Source: Neobacillus niacini (GTDB lineage: Bacteria > Bacillota > Bacilli > Bacillales > Cytobacillaceae). From it: DNA of 64,000 bases. The stretch's first letter is position 1. Every line of letters begins with the position of its first letter. The stretch covers positions 124,001 through 188,000 of the forward strand of contig NZ_JAMBOB010000008.1 of assembly GCF_023715415.1 (NCBI RefSeq). Direction: 5' to 3'. The translations under genes and the position numbers were made by a program. Shown piece by piece: positions 43,497-51,860 of this stretch. A model generated the notes under the pieces. That model had not been told where the DNA came from, made no database searches, and saw only the letters and a list, made by a program, of their open reading frames with translations.

Positions 43497-44450
43497 ATGA
43501 TGAAGAAAAGCTATTTACTACTAGGATTAATACTCTTATCTGCTGTTTCCTTGTTTGTTGGGGTTAGCAGTATATCACCATTGGATTTGTTGGATGTCCA
43601 ATCCGAGGAGACCCAGATTTTCCTTATCAGCCGACTTCCAAGGCTAGTGGCAATCCTGCTTGCAGGAGCTGGGATGAGTATTGCAGGTTTGATTATGCAG
43701 CAGCTAAGCAGAAACAAATTTGTCTCGCCAACTACGGCGGGAACGCTAGACGCAACCCGGCTGGGGATTCTTGTTTCTATGCTGTTGTTTGCAAATGCAA
43801 CGATGCTTGAAAAAATGGCAGTAGCCTTTGCGTTCGCACTTGCTGGTACCTTTTTGTTTATGCAAATTCTTGATCGAATTAAATTTAAAGATGCTATTTT
43901 CATCCCGCTTGTTGGGTTGATGTTTGGGAATATTTTGTCCTCCGTAACAACCTTTTTCGCTTATCGCGCTGACGTTATTCAAAATATGTCTGCTTGGCTG
44001 CAAGGGGATTTTTCAATGATAATGAAGGGCAGGTATGAACTCCTTTACATAAGTCTTCCGATATTAATCATTGCTTATTTCTATGCTAATCGCTTCACTG
44101 TGGCTGGTATGGGTGAGGACTTTTCAAAAAACCTTGGGCTTGCTTATCGGCGTGTTGTGAATATAGGACTTATCCTTGTTGCACTCGTTACGACCACAGT
44201 CGTTTTAACAGTAGGAATTATCCCGTTCTTAGGTTTAATTATTCCGAATATCATATCGATTTTTAAAGGTGATCATTTGCAAAAAACGTTGCCGCACACA
44301 GCACTCCTTGGAGCTATTTTCCTTCTGATTTGCGATATATTGGGCCGGGTGCTCATTTATCCCTATGAGATTTCAATCAGTCTCATGGTTGGAGTAATCG
44401 GAAGCGGAATTTTCTTATACTTATTGTTCCGGAGGAAGGCCTATGCGTAA
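43497..44450 (+). CDS. yclN: Iron-siderophore ABC transporter permease, YclN/FpbN-like
   Basis: About 318 residues, nine or ten helices of the FecCD family. Conserved text includes RLPRLVAILLAGAGMSIAGLIMQQLSRNKF and GIIPFLGLIIPNI. Gene order permease-permease-ATPase-binding protein matches yclNOPQ of B. subtilis, the petrobactin importer. ATG 43497 (GGGGA upstream) is preferred; ATG 43479 is in frame but poorly spaced. Two Fur boxes precede the operon. Confidence 0.88.
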   Translation: MMKKSYLLLGLILLSAVSLFVGVSSISPLDLLDVQSEETQIFLISRLPRLVAILLAGAGMSIAGLIMQQLSRNKFVSPTTAGTLDATRLGILVSMLLFANATMLEKMAVAFAFALAGTFLFMQILDRIKFKDAIFIPLVGLMFGNILSSVTTFFAYRADVIQNMSAWLQGDFSMIMKGRYELLYISLPILIIAYFYANRFTVAGMGEDFSKNLGLAYRRVVNIGLILVALVTTTVVLTVGIIPFLGLIIPNIISIFKGDHLQKTLPHTALLGAIFLLICDILGRVLIYPYEISISLMVGVIGSGIFLYLLFRRKAYA

Positions 44451-45393
44451 CTCAGTAAAATTGGCTATACTCGCACTGATCGCTGCGGGAGCTTGTGCCG
44501 TCTATTTATTTCATGATCTAAACGGAAGCTATGGATATGCCCTGCCAAAACGAACGATAAAAGTGCTGGCAATGGTCTTAACAGGTGTCACGATTGCTTA
44601 TGCAACTGTTGTATTTCAAACTATTACCCATAATAAAATCTTAACACCGAGTATCATGGGGCTCGATTCACTCTATATGCTGTTACAAACATTGATTATC
44701 TTCTTTTTAGGCTCAGGCCACATAATAATTGTTAATAAACAGGTGAATTTTATACTTTCAGTGGTCGTAATGATTGTATTTGCACTCTTTTTATATAAGT
44801 TTCTATTTAAAAAGGGCAATCAGCCAATCTACTTTTTATTGCTTGTGGGAATCATTGTAGGAACGTTTTTCTCTAGTATCTCTACTTTTTTCCAAGTGTT
44901 GATTGATCCAAATGAATTTCAGATTGTACAAGACAAAATGTTTGCGAGTTTTAATAATATAAATTCAGACTTAGTCTGGCTGGCCATTGCGATTGTCTGC
45001 CTTGTAATGATCTATGCATGGCGGTTCTTAAGGTATCTAGACGTATTATCCTTAGGCCGTGATACGGCCATTAATTTAGGGGTTCCCTATGATTCGATTG
45101 TCAAAAAAATGCTTGTAATTGTGTCAGTCTTCATTTCAATCTCGACTGGCTTAGTAGGACCGATTACCTTTTTTGGCTTAATTGTTGCCAATTTGTCTTA
45201 TCAATTTTTCAAAACCTACAAACACACCGTACTAATAACGGGTGCAATTCTCATGAGCATCATCGCTCTGGTTGGCGGACAATGGGTGGTTGAAAGAGTC
45301 TTTAGTTTTTCAACAACGCTAAGTGTCATTATTAACTTTATTGGTGGAGTGTACTTCATCTATTTACTGCTAAAGGAGAGGAAAGCTGCATGA
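44443..45393 (+). CDS. yclO: Iron-siderophore ABC transporter permease, YclO/FpbO-like
   Basis: A 316-residue FecCD-family permease with about nine helices; it overlaps the first permease gene by eight bases. Conserved segments are KILTPSIMGLDSLYML, LSLGRDTAINLGVPYD and GPITFFGLIVANLSYQ. The two permeases are expected to form the heterodimeric channel of the importer. Confidence 0.88.
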   Translation: MRNSVKLAILALIAAGACAVYLFHDLNGSYGYALPKRTIKVLAMVLTGVTIAYATVVFQTITHNKILTPSIMGLDSLYMLLQTLIIFFLGSGHIIIVNKQVNFILSVVVMIVFALFLYKFLFKKGNQPIYFLLLVGIIVGTFFSSISTFFQVLIDPNEFQIVQDKMFASFNNINSDLVWLAIAIVCLVMIYAWRFLRYLDVLSLGRDTAINLGVPYDSIVKKMLVIVSVFISISTGLVGPITFFGLIVANLSYQFFKTYKHTVLITGAILMSIIALVGGQWVVERVFSFSTTLSVIINFIGGVYFIYLLLKERKAA

Positions 45394-46151
45394 TACAGGT
45401 CCGAGCTTTGTCAAAGTTATATGGTAAAAAGTCGGTTGTTGAGGATGTAACCGTTGATATTCAGCCGCGGAAAATCACGAGCTTTATTGGTCCGAATGGA
45501 GCAGGTAAATCGACGTTACTATCCATGGTAAGCCGTCTTTTAGATTTAGATACAGGTGAAGTACTAATAGACAAGTTCGATGTGAAAAAGATGAACTCTA
45601 ATGAGTTTGCCAAGAAGGTTTCGATTTTAAAACAGTCCAATTACATGAATGTTCGCTTGACGATTCGTGAATTGGTATCCTTTGGACGTTTTCCTTATTC
45701 TAAGGGGAGGTTGACGGAGGAAGACGAACGGATGGTTGATCAATCTCTTGAGTATATGCACCTTACCGATATGCAGGATAGCTTTTTAGATGAGTTATCA
45801 GGCGGTCAAAGGCAGCGTGCGTTTATTGCGATGGTTATTGCACAGGATACAGAGTATATTTTGCTCGATGAACCATTGAACAATTTAGATATGAAGCATT
45901 CCGTTCAAATTATGAAGATTCTGCGACGTCTGGTGGATGAGCTTGGTAAAACCGTTGTCATTGTACTTCATGATATCAACTTTGCGTCAGTTTACTCTGA
46001 CCGCATTGTAGCGATGAAGGATGGTAAGGTCGTGAAAGATGGACCTACGGAAGAAATTATTGAATCGGCGGCATTAAAAGAAATTTACGATATGGATATT
46101 CCCATCCAGAAGATGGATGGCTGCAGAATTTGTGTATACTTTAGCTCATGA
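45390..46151 (+). CDS. yclP: Iron-siderophore ABC transporter ATPase, YclP/FpbP-like
   Basis: A 253-residue ABC ATPase with Walker A GPNGAGKST, signature ELSGGQRQRAFIA, Walker B YILLDEPLNNLD and H-loop VLHDINFA. It overlaps yclO by four bases (ATGA). Length and sequence are typical of FepC-like siderophore ATPases. Confidence 0.92.
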   Translation: MIQVRALSKLYGKKSVVEDVTVDIQPRKITSFIGPNGAGKSTLLSMVSRLLDLDTGEVLIDKFDVKKMNSNEFAKKVSILKQSNYMNVRLTIRELVSFGRFPYSKGRLTEEDERMVDQSLEYMHLTDMQDSFLDELSGGQRQRAFIAMVIAQDTEYILLDEPLNNLDMKHSVQIMKILRRLVDELGKTVVIVLHDINFASVYSDRIVAMKDGKVVKDGPTEEIIESAALKEIYDMDIPIQKMDGCRICVYFSS

Positions 46152-46170
46152 AAAAAGGAGAGATTTAGGA

Positions 46171-47118
46171 ATGAAAAAGTGGAGTTTCTTAGTTGTAATG
46201 ATTTCAATGATGTTATTATTAGCAGCTTGTGGGTCTATGGAAGATAGCAAATCAGAATCAACCGATGCAAAAACGGCAGCAGCAGAGAAAATGACGATTG
46301 AACATAAATATGGGGAAGCAGTTATTGAAAAGAATCCAGAAAAAATAGTTGTTTTTGACTTTGGAATTTTAGATACATTAGATGAACTTGGTGTGGAAGT
46401 AACGGGAGTTCCGCAAACAGCGATTCCAGCATATCTAGAAAAATATGCTGGTGAAGGATATACGAACGTTGGAAGCTTAAAAGAGCCTGATTTTGAAGCG
46501 ATTCATGCGATGCAGCCGGATGTTATTTTCATCTCTACTCGCCAAGCGGAGTTATACGAACAGTTCGCAGAAATCGCTCCAACGGTTTATGTGGAATTAG
46601 ATTATACAAAATATATGGAGTCATTTGAGAAAAACATGAATCTTGTTGGTGACATTTTTGATAAGAAGGATGAAGTAGCAAGTGCGGTAGAAGAGATTAA
46701 AGCAAGTGTTGAAGAGGTAAATAAAAAGGCCTCGGCACTTGATAAAAAAGGGTTAATCGTCTTAGCAAATGAAGGAAAAGTAAGTGCTTATGGACCAAGC
46801 TCACGTTTTGGTGTCATCCATGATGTATTTGGTTTCGGTGCAGCAGATGAGAAAATTGAAGTATCAACGCATGGTCAAAGCATTACCATGGAATACATTA
46901 TGGAGACGAATCCAGACGTATTGTTTGTGATTGACCGAAACTCAGCAGTAGGCGGCGAAGCTGGAGCTGAAAAAGTAATTGAAAACGAACTTGTTAAAAA
47001 GACAACTGCTTTTAAAGGCAATAACATCATTTACTTAGATCCAGATGCTTGGTACCTCAGCGGTGGCGGACTACAATCTGTAAAACTGATGGCTGAAGAA
47101 ATCGAAGCTGCGTTATAA
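46171..47118 (+). CDS. yclQ: Iron-siderophore substrate-binding lipoprotein, YclQ/FpbQ-like
   Basis: A 315-residue lipoprotein with signal peptide and lipobox LLAAC (C20), followed by a periplasmic-binding-protein type III domain (PEKIVVFDFGILDTLDELGVEVTG). ATG 46171 follows AAAGGAG; the upstream in-frame codons overlap yclP. In B. subtilis the homologue binds petrobactin and its precursor 3,4-dihydroxybenzoate complexes; the ligand here is inferred. Confidence 0.9.
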   Translation: MKKWSFLVVMISMMLLLAACGSMEDSKSESTDAKTAAAEKMTIEHKYGEAVIEKNPEKIVVFDFGILDTLDELGVEVTGVPQTAIPAYLEKYAGEGYTNVGSLKEPDFEAIHAMQPDVIFISTRQAELYEQFAEIAPTVYVELDYTKYMESFEKNMNLVGDIFDKKDEVASAVEEIKASVEEVNKKASALDKKGLIVLANEGKVSAYGPSSRFGVIHDVFGFGAADEKIEVSTHGQSITMEYIMETNPDVLFVIDRNSAVGGEAGAEKVIENELVKKTTAFKGNNIIYLDPDAWYLSGGGLQSVKLMAEEIEAAL

Positions 47119-47125
47119 AATGACG

Positions 47126-47149
47126 AGCCAGGTTTTCCGCCTGGCTTTA
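47126..47149 (+). terminator. Weak terminator-like hairpin after yclQ
   Basis: AGCCAGG/CCTGGCT arms (47126-47132, 47140-47146) with short T-run; readthrough into the heme monooxygenase gene is likely. Confidence 0.5.
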
Positions 47150-47168
47150 CTTTTAGGGAGGGATATTC

Positions 47169-47486
47169 ATGTTTTATCAGATTAGAAGAATCATAGTGAA
47201 AGAGGGATTCAGTGAGCAGGTAGTCGAGAACTTTTCAAATCGAGGAGGCTTGATGGCTCAGCGACCTGGATATATTGGAAAACAGATTTTGGTGAAGAAG
47301 GTTCGCCGAGGCGAAGAGGAAGTTATGGTAATGGTTCAATGGGAATCTGAAGAGGATTGGAAAAATTGGGAGAAGAGTCCAGAGCATATTGCCGGTCATA
47401 AGGCGAAGCGCAGTGCAGGTGCGGCTGCTGAAAAACCTGAGTACATCGTTGAAACCAGTCATGATCTTTACTATGTAAAAGGATAA
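47169..47486 (+). CDS. hmoA: Heme-degrading monooxygenase, HmoA/IsdG-like
   Basis: A 105-residue ferredoxin-like protein of the antibiotic biosynthesis monooxygenase/IsdG group. Features are NRGGLMAQRPGYIGKQILVKK, MVQWESEEDWKNWEKSPEHIAGHKA, where the histidines are in the expected heme-binding region, and a C-terminal VETSHDLYYVKG strand. It follows the siderophore importer genes behind a weak hairpin, so it probably belongs to the same Fur-controlled iron set. TTTAGGGAGGG lies before the ATG. Confidence 0.82.
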   Translation: MFYQIRRIIVKEGFSEQVVENFSNRGGLMAQRPGYIGKQILVKKVRRGEEEVMVMVQWESEEDWKNWEKSPEHIAGHKAKRSAGAAAEKPEYIVETSHDLYYVKG

Positions 47487-47492
47487 ATCTTG

Positions 47493-47548
47493 AAAAGGCT
47501 GACCTTTAGAATCACAGCTGTGATCTAATGTGATCAGCCTTTTTTTTA
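47493..47548. terminator. Bidirectional terminator
   Basis: AAAAGGCTGA/TCAGCCTTTT arms (47493-47502, 47534-47543) with an inner palindrome ATCACAGCTGTGAT (47511-47524) and T-run, between converging genes. Confidence 0.85.
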
Positions 47549-48037
47549 TTATTCTTTTTCGATTTCCACGTTATGTTCTTTTGCCAATTCGTCTAGCTTT
47601 TCATTGTAGTCTTCGATTTGCAGACGCCCTTCTTCTAGAAGTTGATTGGCCTCAGCAATCAAGTTAGAATCTTGTTTTTCGATGGCTTCAATAATTTTCT
47701 CAAAGGCACTTAATTGGACCTTCGCTCCAGATAGATAAATGTCATGAATCTCTTTAAGTTCATCTGTCTCAATGGGTACATTCTCAAGTTCAGTAATTAG
47801 ATCAGTGTAGTTGGGTAGTACCACGTTTACAAGAGCATCATACATGGTTTGATCATCCTTATAATTGGCCCCAGCAACTCCCTCATAAGCTGTAACCGCC
47901 TTTTCCTCCAGCCCCTGTGCTGTCTTCATCTCCTCATTTATATAATTCAAAATGTCATCCTGAACAGGACCGCCACACGCAGCTAAAATAAAAAAGAAAC
48001 CAAATACCATCACAGCTAACATTCGCTTCCTTCGCAT
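47549..48037 (-). CDS. Lipoprotein of unknown function, helical
   Basis: A 162-residue lipoprotein: MRRKRMLAVMVFGFFFILAAC signal with C21, then an acidic, almost entirely helical domain (DDILNYINEEMKTAQGLEEK ... YNEKLDELAKEHNVEIEKE). ATG 48037 follows GATGGAGGTGGGG; the longer frame upstream has no site. I do not recognise a family with a known role. It converges with hmoA. Confidence 0.72.
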   Translation of the reverse strand: MRRKRMLAVMVFGFFFILAACGGPVQDDILNYINEEMKTAQGLEEKAVTAYEGVAGANYKDDQTMYDALVNVVLPNYTDLITELENVPIETDELKEIHDIYLSGAKVQLSAFEKIIEAIEKQDSNLIAEANQLLEEGRLQIEDYNEKLDELAKEHNVEIEKE

Positions 48038-48198
48038 AACCCCACCTCCATCGACCATTATATGAACAAATGGAAGTCCACTATGTATGAACAAAATCGG
48101 AATGATTTTGAAAAAACAATTAAATGCCTATCAATCTTTATGCCAGTCCAACATTAGATAAAGAGACAAGAATAATTAGGGATAAGGATGGAGTGAAA

Positions 48199-48363
48199 AT
48201 GGCAAAGAGGAACAGAGGGAAAACAATTAACTACCTGCCATCAAGAGGCCGAGGGACATGTCCTTTATGTGGAAGGACAAGAATTAAACTGTTGTATCCG
48301 TATAAAGCAGAAACCGGCCAAACAATCAAAGTGTGCAAAAACTGCCGGATTAAAATAAAATAA
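48199..48363 (+). CDS. Small zinc-ribbon protein
   Basis: A 54-residue basic protein with CPLCGRTRIKLLYPYKAET and then CKNCRIKIK, a four-cysteine (CxxC...CxxC) zinc ribbon resembling small ribosomal-type zinc proteins. The start ATG 48199 follows GATGGAG; an in-frame ATG 75 bases earlier lacks a ribosome binding site. Function unknown; the basic sequence suggests nucleic acid binding. Confidence 0.62.
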   Translation: MAKRNRGKTINYLPSRGRGTCPLCGRTRIKLLYPYKAETGQTIKVCKNCRIKIK

Positions 48364-48375
48364 AGGTCGTCTAAC

Positions 48376-48444
48376 GGTGACAGGCACCGCCCGTGGACAC
48401 TTTCCACCTAGGGTGGACACCTCCACCCCTCAGGCGGACACTTC
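48376..48444. repeat. Composite intergenic repeat, copy 1
   Basis: GGTGACAGGCACC (48376-48388), then GTGGACACTTTCCACC and TAGGGTGGACAC, followed by a further CTCCACC...GGCGGACACTT half. Lies between two genes. Confidence 0.75.
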
Positions 48445-48452
48445 AAGCAAAA

Positions 48453-48486
48453 AAAAGGATGAGGACCAGAGCGGTCCCCATCCTTT
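48453..48486 (-). terminator. Terminator of the NSS transporter operon
   Basis: AAAAGGATGAGGACC/GGTCCCCATCCTTTT arms with one mismatch (48453-48467, 48472-48486); the left A-run gives the minus strand its T-run. Confidence 0.85.
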
Positions 48487-48491
48487 TGGAT

Positions 48492-48611
48492 TTACAAAGA
48501 GTTTTTGGATGCTTTTTTAGATACTCTTACTACGTTAAGGATGCTGGCTGCTAAACCGCCCCAGAGTATGACCATTCCAACTACCATCATTGTGATTGAA
48601 CTTGCTGACAT
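48492..48611 (-). CDS. metS: MetS-like small subunit of methionine/alanine-type NSS transporter
   Basis: A 39-residue single-helix protein (MSASSITMMVVGMVILWGGL, then AASILNVVRVSKKASKNSL) too short for most ORF callers. AGGAGG stands nine bases before its ATG, inside the end of the large transporter gene whose stop is one base upstream. The NSS small-subunit family (MetS of Corynebacterium MetPS) has this size and a tryptophan-glycine-glycine motif, so the pairing with the large subunit is convincing. Confidence 0.82.
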   Translation of the reverse strand: MSASSITMMVVGMVILWGGLAASILNVVRVSKKASKNSL

Positions 48612-48612
48612 G

Positions 48613-50118
48613 TTAAACAGCCTCCTTTTTTTGTTCTGTATTCATATTTGCTTTCCAGCCTTTGAGTGAGAGGAGTATTCCTCCAAGGATACTTACCACA
48701 ACTACTAGTAAACCTGCGTACATGATAAGGTCTGTTGGGTAACCTTCGTAATTTTCCTTTAGGTTTTGGCGGATGTTATCAAACATCATATAACCAAGTA
48801 CAATCGGTGTAACGAAAGTTAAGCATATCTTCCACCATGCTCCCACACGCAGGTCTGAGATGGCATTAGAGTGGGACTGTAATCCGTTAAGTCCTTTGAA
48901 GAACCATGCAATTAACACTACTTCTACCAATCCTGCAGTAACAACCCCAAAGTTATTGATGAAATAATCAACGACATCTAGGATGTACAGTCCTCCATTT
49001 GTTGCGAAAAGTAAGGATATCGCAGTAGCTGCTAGTCCACTTGATAATACTGCTTTTGTACGGGATACATTGAATTTCTCCTGAATACCCGCTACAAATG
49101 TTTCTACAATTGAAATCAATGATGTCATTCCAGCAAATACAAGGGATAAGAAGAACAAGACCCCAAAGAATCCATTCATGCCAGGGAATTCGTTAATGAT
49201 ACTTGGGAAGACAACAAACGCAAGGCCAATCCCACTGCTTACTACTTCGTCAACTGCCACTCCTTGTTGATTCGCCATAAATCCTAACGCTGCGAATACC
49301 CCAATACCAGCTAGTAATTCAAATCCTGAATTGGCAAAAGCCGTAATGAATGCATTGTTATTGATATCAGACTTCTTAGGAAGGTAGCTTGAATATGTTA
49401 GCATGATTGCAAATCCAATTGATAAGGAGAAGAAAATCTGTCCGTAGGCTGCAATCCATACCTTACCATCAAAAATCATATCCCAGTTTGGTTTAAAAAA
49501 GGCGTCTAAACCTTGAACGGCACCTTCTAGTGTTACGGCACGAACAACGATGATAAAAAACATAACAACTAAAGTAGGCAGGAAAATCTTATTTAGTTTT
49601 TCGATTCCTTTTGAAACCCCGCGATAAAGGACAAAAATTGTGACTGCCCAAATGAATAGCAATGGAATCACAATGCCTGGAACTAAACCACCGATTTGAC
49701 CAGGTTTTTCAGCAATTTTCAAAACATCACTGAATAAGAAACTGCCAGGATCTGAACCCCATTGTGTACCAAAGGAATAAATCGTGTATTTAACGGCCCA
49801 AGCTACGATAACAGCATAATACGTACAGATTACAAAAGAGATTAATAGCTGCCACCAGCCAAGCCATTCTGCTTTTTTATTTAAGCGGAAGAGTGAGAGA
49901 GGTGCTGAACCTCTGTATTTATGACCAAGAGTGAACTCTAGTATCAAAATTGGAATTCCTGCTGTTAAGATTGCGAATAAGTAGGGTAGAAAAAATGCTC
50001 CCCCGCCATTTTCATACGCTACTGCAGGAAACCTCCAGATATTACCTAAACCGACTGCGGAACCTACTGCAGCCATAATAAAACCGTATCTTGAACCCCA
50101 TTGCTGACGTTTTTCCAT
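48613..50118 (-). CDS. metP: Sodium-dependent NSS-family transporter, MetP-like
   Basis: A 501-residue Na+ symporter of the neurotransmitter:sodium symporter family (LeuT fold, 12 helices). The first helix reads GFIMAAVGSAVGLGNIWRFPAVAYENGGGAF, the classical NSS signature with sodium-site residues. The C-terminal 12th helix and adjacent metS gene point to the MetP/YocR branch; the substrate is probably methionine or alanine, inferred from the family. Start ATG is preceded by a weak AGGGGG region. Confidence 0.88.
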   Translation of the reverse strand: MEKRQQWGSRYGFIMAAVGSAVGLGNIWRFPAVAYENGGGAFFLPYLFAILTAGIPILILEFTLGHKYRGSAPLSLFRLNKKAEWLGWWQLLISFVICTYYAVIVAWAVKYTIYSFGTQWGSDPGSFLFSDVLKIAEKPGQIGGLVPGIVIPLLFIWAVTIFVLYRGVSKGIEKLNKIFLPTLVVMFFIIVVRAVTLEGAVQGLDAFFKPNWDMIFDGKVWIAAYGQIFFSLSIGFAIMLTYSSYLPKKSDINNNAFITAFANSGFELLAGIGVFAALGFMANQQGVAVDEVVSSGIGLAFVVFPSIINEFPGMNGFFGVLFFLSLVFAGMTSLISIVETFVAGIQEKFNVSRTKAVLSSGLAATAISLLFATNGGLYILDVVDYFINNFGVVTAGLVEVVLIAWFFKGLNGLQSHSNAISDLRVGAWWKICLTFVTPIVLGYMMFDNIRQNLKENYEGYPTDLIMYAGLLVVVVSILGGILLSLKGWKANMNTEQKKEAV

Positions 50119-50319
50119 TTAATAAACCCCCTAGGTTAAATCTATCTATTTTATGTTTTGTAAAAATTCAGATAACTAATTCGTTATACTAATATATCTA
50201 TTATTTTTCGGAATGTCAAATAACTTTTTAAAATTTTTGTCGAAATGTGTTGGAAAGGATAATTTTAATAGCATCTAACCATAATAAATACATTTCATTC
50301 ATTTGGAGGGAATTGACTT

Positions 50320-51657
50320 ATGAAACTCTTGGCTAAGGGGATTTTTACATTGGTAATCAGTTTATCTATTATGTTTACAAGTACGATAGGAATCTGTGGT
50401 GCCACTGTGAATAAAGGTAAAGGGGATATTAAAAATATTATTTTTCTAATTGGTGATGGCATGGGTGTTTCATTCACATCGGGGTACCGTTATTTGAAAG
50501 ATAACCCAGCTACCCCAGAACTAGAATCAACAGAGTTTGGCCCGTACCTTGTTGGCCAACAGACCACCTTTCCAAATGACCCCAGGCATAATGTAACGGA
50601 TTCTGCTGCTTCGGCAACAGCGATGGCGACCGGTGTAAAGACCTATAATGGAGCCATTGGAATTGGAAATGATCACTCAAAATTAAAATCAGTTCTTGAA
50701 GTAGCTAAGGAAAAAGGGAAGGCAACAGGGCTTGTCGCAACAGCCCCTATTACCCATGGTACCCCTGCAGCCTTTGGTGCTCATGTGGTTAAGCGGAAAA
50801 ACATGAGTGCGATTGCGGATGATTACTATGATGATTTAGTAAATGGTAATCATAAGATAGATGTTTTACTTGGCGGAGGGACTGATTGGTTTATCAGGAA
50901 AGATCGGAACCTAGTGGAGGAGTTTGTTAAAGAAGGATACAGCTATGTTACGAACCTCGAGGAGCTGAGGAACGATCATAATCCTCGGTTGATAGGGCTA
51001 TTCGCAAAGAACGGCCTGCCGAAATGGATTGATCGGCCAAATGGCGTTCCGTCTCTAGCGGATATGGCAGGTTCAGCAATGGAGAGACTTAATAAGAATG
51101 ATAATGGATTTTTTCTAATGATAGAAGGAAGTCAGATTGATTGGGCCGCACATGACAATGACATCGTGGGAGTAATGAGTGAAATGGAAGACTTCGAGAA
51201 GGCGTTTAGGACAGCCATTGATTTTGCGAAAAAGGATGGACATACATTGGTGATCGCAACAGCTGACCATTCAACAGGGGGATACACGATAGGTGCCGGA
51301 GGGCAATACAATTGGTTTAGTTCTGTGGTAAAGGCAGTGAAGCGGACACCAGATTATATGGCTCTGAAAATAGCAAAGGGAGCAAGTGTCAAAAACACGT
51401 TAACGAAATATATCGACTTTCCTTTAACAAAAGTCGAAATTAATTCAGTTCATAGTGCGGCTAGAGCCCAAAAAATAAGAAACATCGACAATGCAATAGA
51501 AGAAATCATCAATACCCGTTCCTTCACAGGCTGGACAACAAAAGGGCACACAGGCGAAGACGTAAACGTTTATGCCTTCGGACCAGGAAGCGAACGCTTT
51601 AGAGGACAAATCGACAACACCGACCACGCCAAAATCATCTTTGACATTCTGAAGTGA
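50320..51657 (+). CDS. phoA: Secreted alkaline phosphatase
   Basis: A 445-residue exported PhoA-family enzyme. A signal peptide (LVISLSIMFTSTIGICGA) ends near residue 29. Catalytic features are the first metal aspartate in FLIGDGMGVSF, the nucleophilic serine in TDSAASATAMATG, EGSQIDWAAHDND, ATADHSTGG and the final metal histidine in GWTTKGHTGEDV. TTGGAGGG lies before the ATG. It resembles the B. subtilis PhoA/PhoB enzymes, which are PhoP-controlled, but I could not find a convincing TTAACA-type Pho box upstream. Confidence 0.92.
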   Translation: MKLLAKGIFTLVISLSIMFTSTIGICGATVNKGKGDIKNIIFLIGDGMGVSFTSGYRYLKDNPATPELESTEFGPYLVGQQTTFPNDPRHNVTDSAASATAMATGVKTYNGAIGIGNDHSKLKSVLEVAKEKGKATGLVATAPITHGTPAAFGAHVVKRKNMSAIADDYYDDLVNGNHKIDVLLGGGTDWFIRKDRNLVEEFVKEGYSYVTNLEELRNDHNPRLIGLFAKNGLPKWIDRPNGVPSLADMAGSAMERLNKNDNGFFLMIEGSQIDWAAHDNDIVGVMSEMEDFEKAFRTAIDFAKKDGHTLVIATADHSTGGYTIGAGGQYNWFSSVVKAVKRTPDYMALKIAKGASVKNTLTKYIDFPLTKVEINSVHSAARAQKIRNIDNAIEEIINTRSFTGWTTKGHTGEDVNVYAFGPGSERFRGQIDNTDHAKIIFDILK

Positions 51658-51749
51658 GGTGGTGCCTGACACCGATCGGGTTTACTCGGTGACATTGCTC
51701 GGTGACAGGCACCGCTCGTGGACACTGTCCACCTAGGGTGGACAGTTGG
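51658..51749. repeat. Composite intergenic repeat, copy 2
   Basis: Contains GGTGCCTGACACC (51661-51673), GGTGACAGGCACC (51701-51713), GTGGACACTGTCC and the palindrome CTGTCCACC-TAG-GGTGGACAG (51725-51745). It follows phoA directly and may act as its 3' end. Confidence 0.78.
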
Positions 51750-51860
51750 TTAGAAGTATCAGAAATTGTTTGCTAATTTCTTCACATTCGGGTGCTCTTT
51801 TTTAATAAAACCAATTTTATAATGGTGATAAGATATTAAAACCAGAGGAGCACTCTAAAT

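Noticed and set aside
50119..50319. Pho box before phoA
   Set aside because: I could not find tandem TTAACA-like repeats with proper spacing, so no regulatory claim is made.
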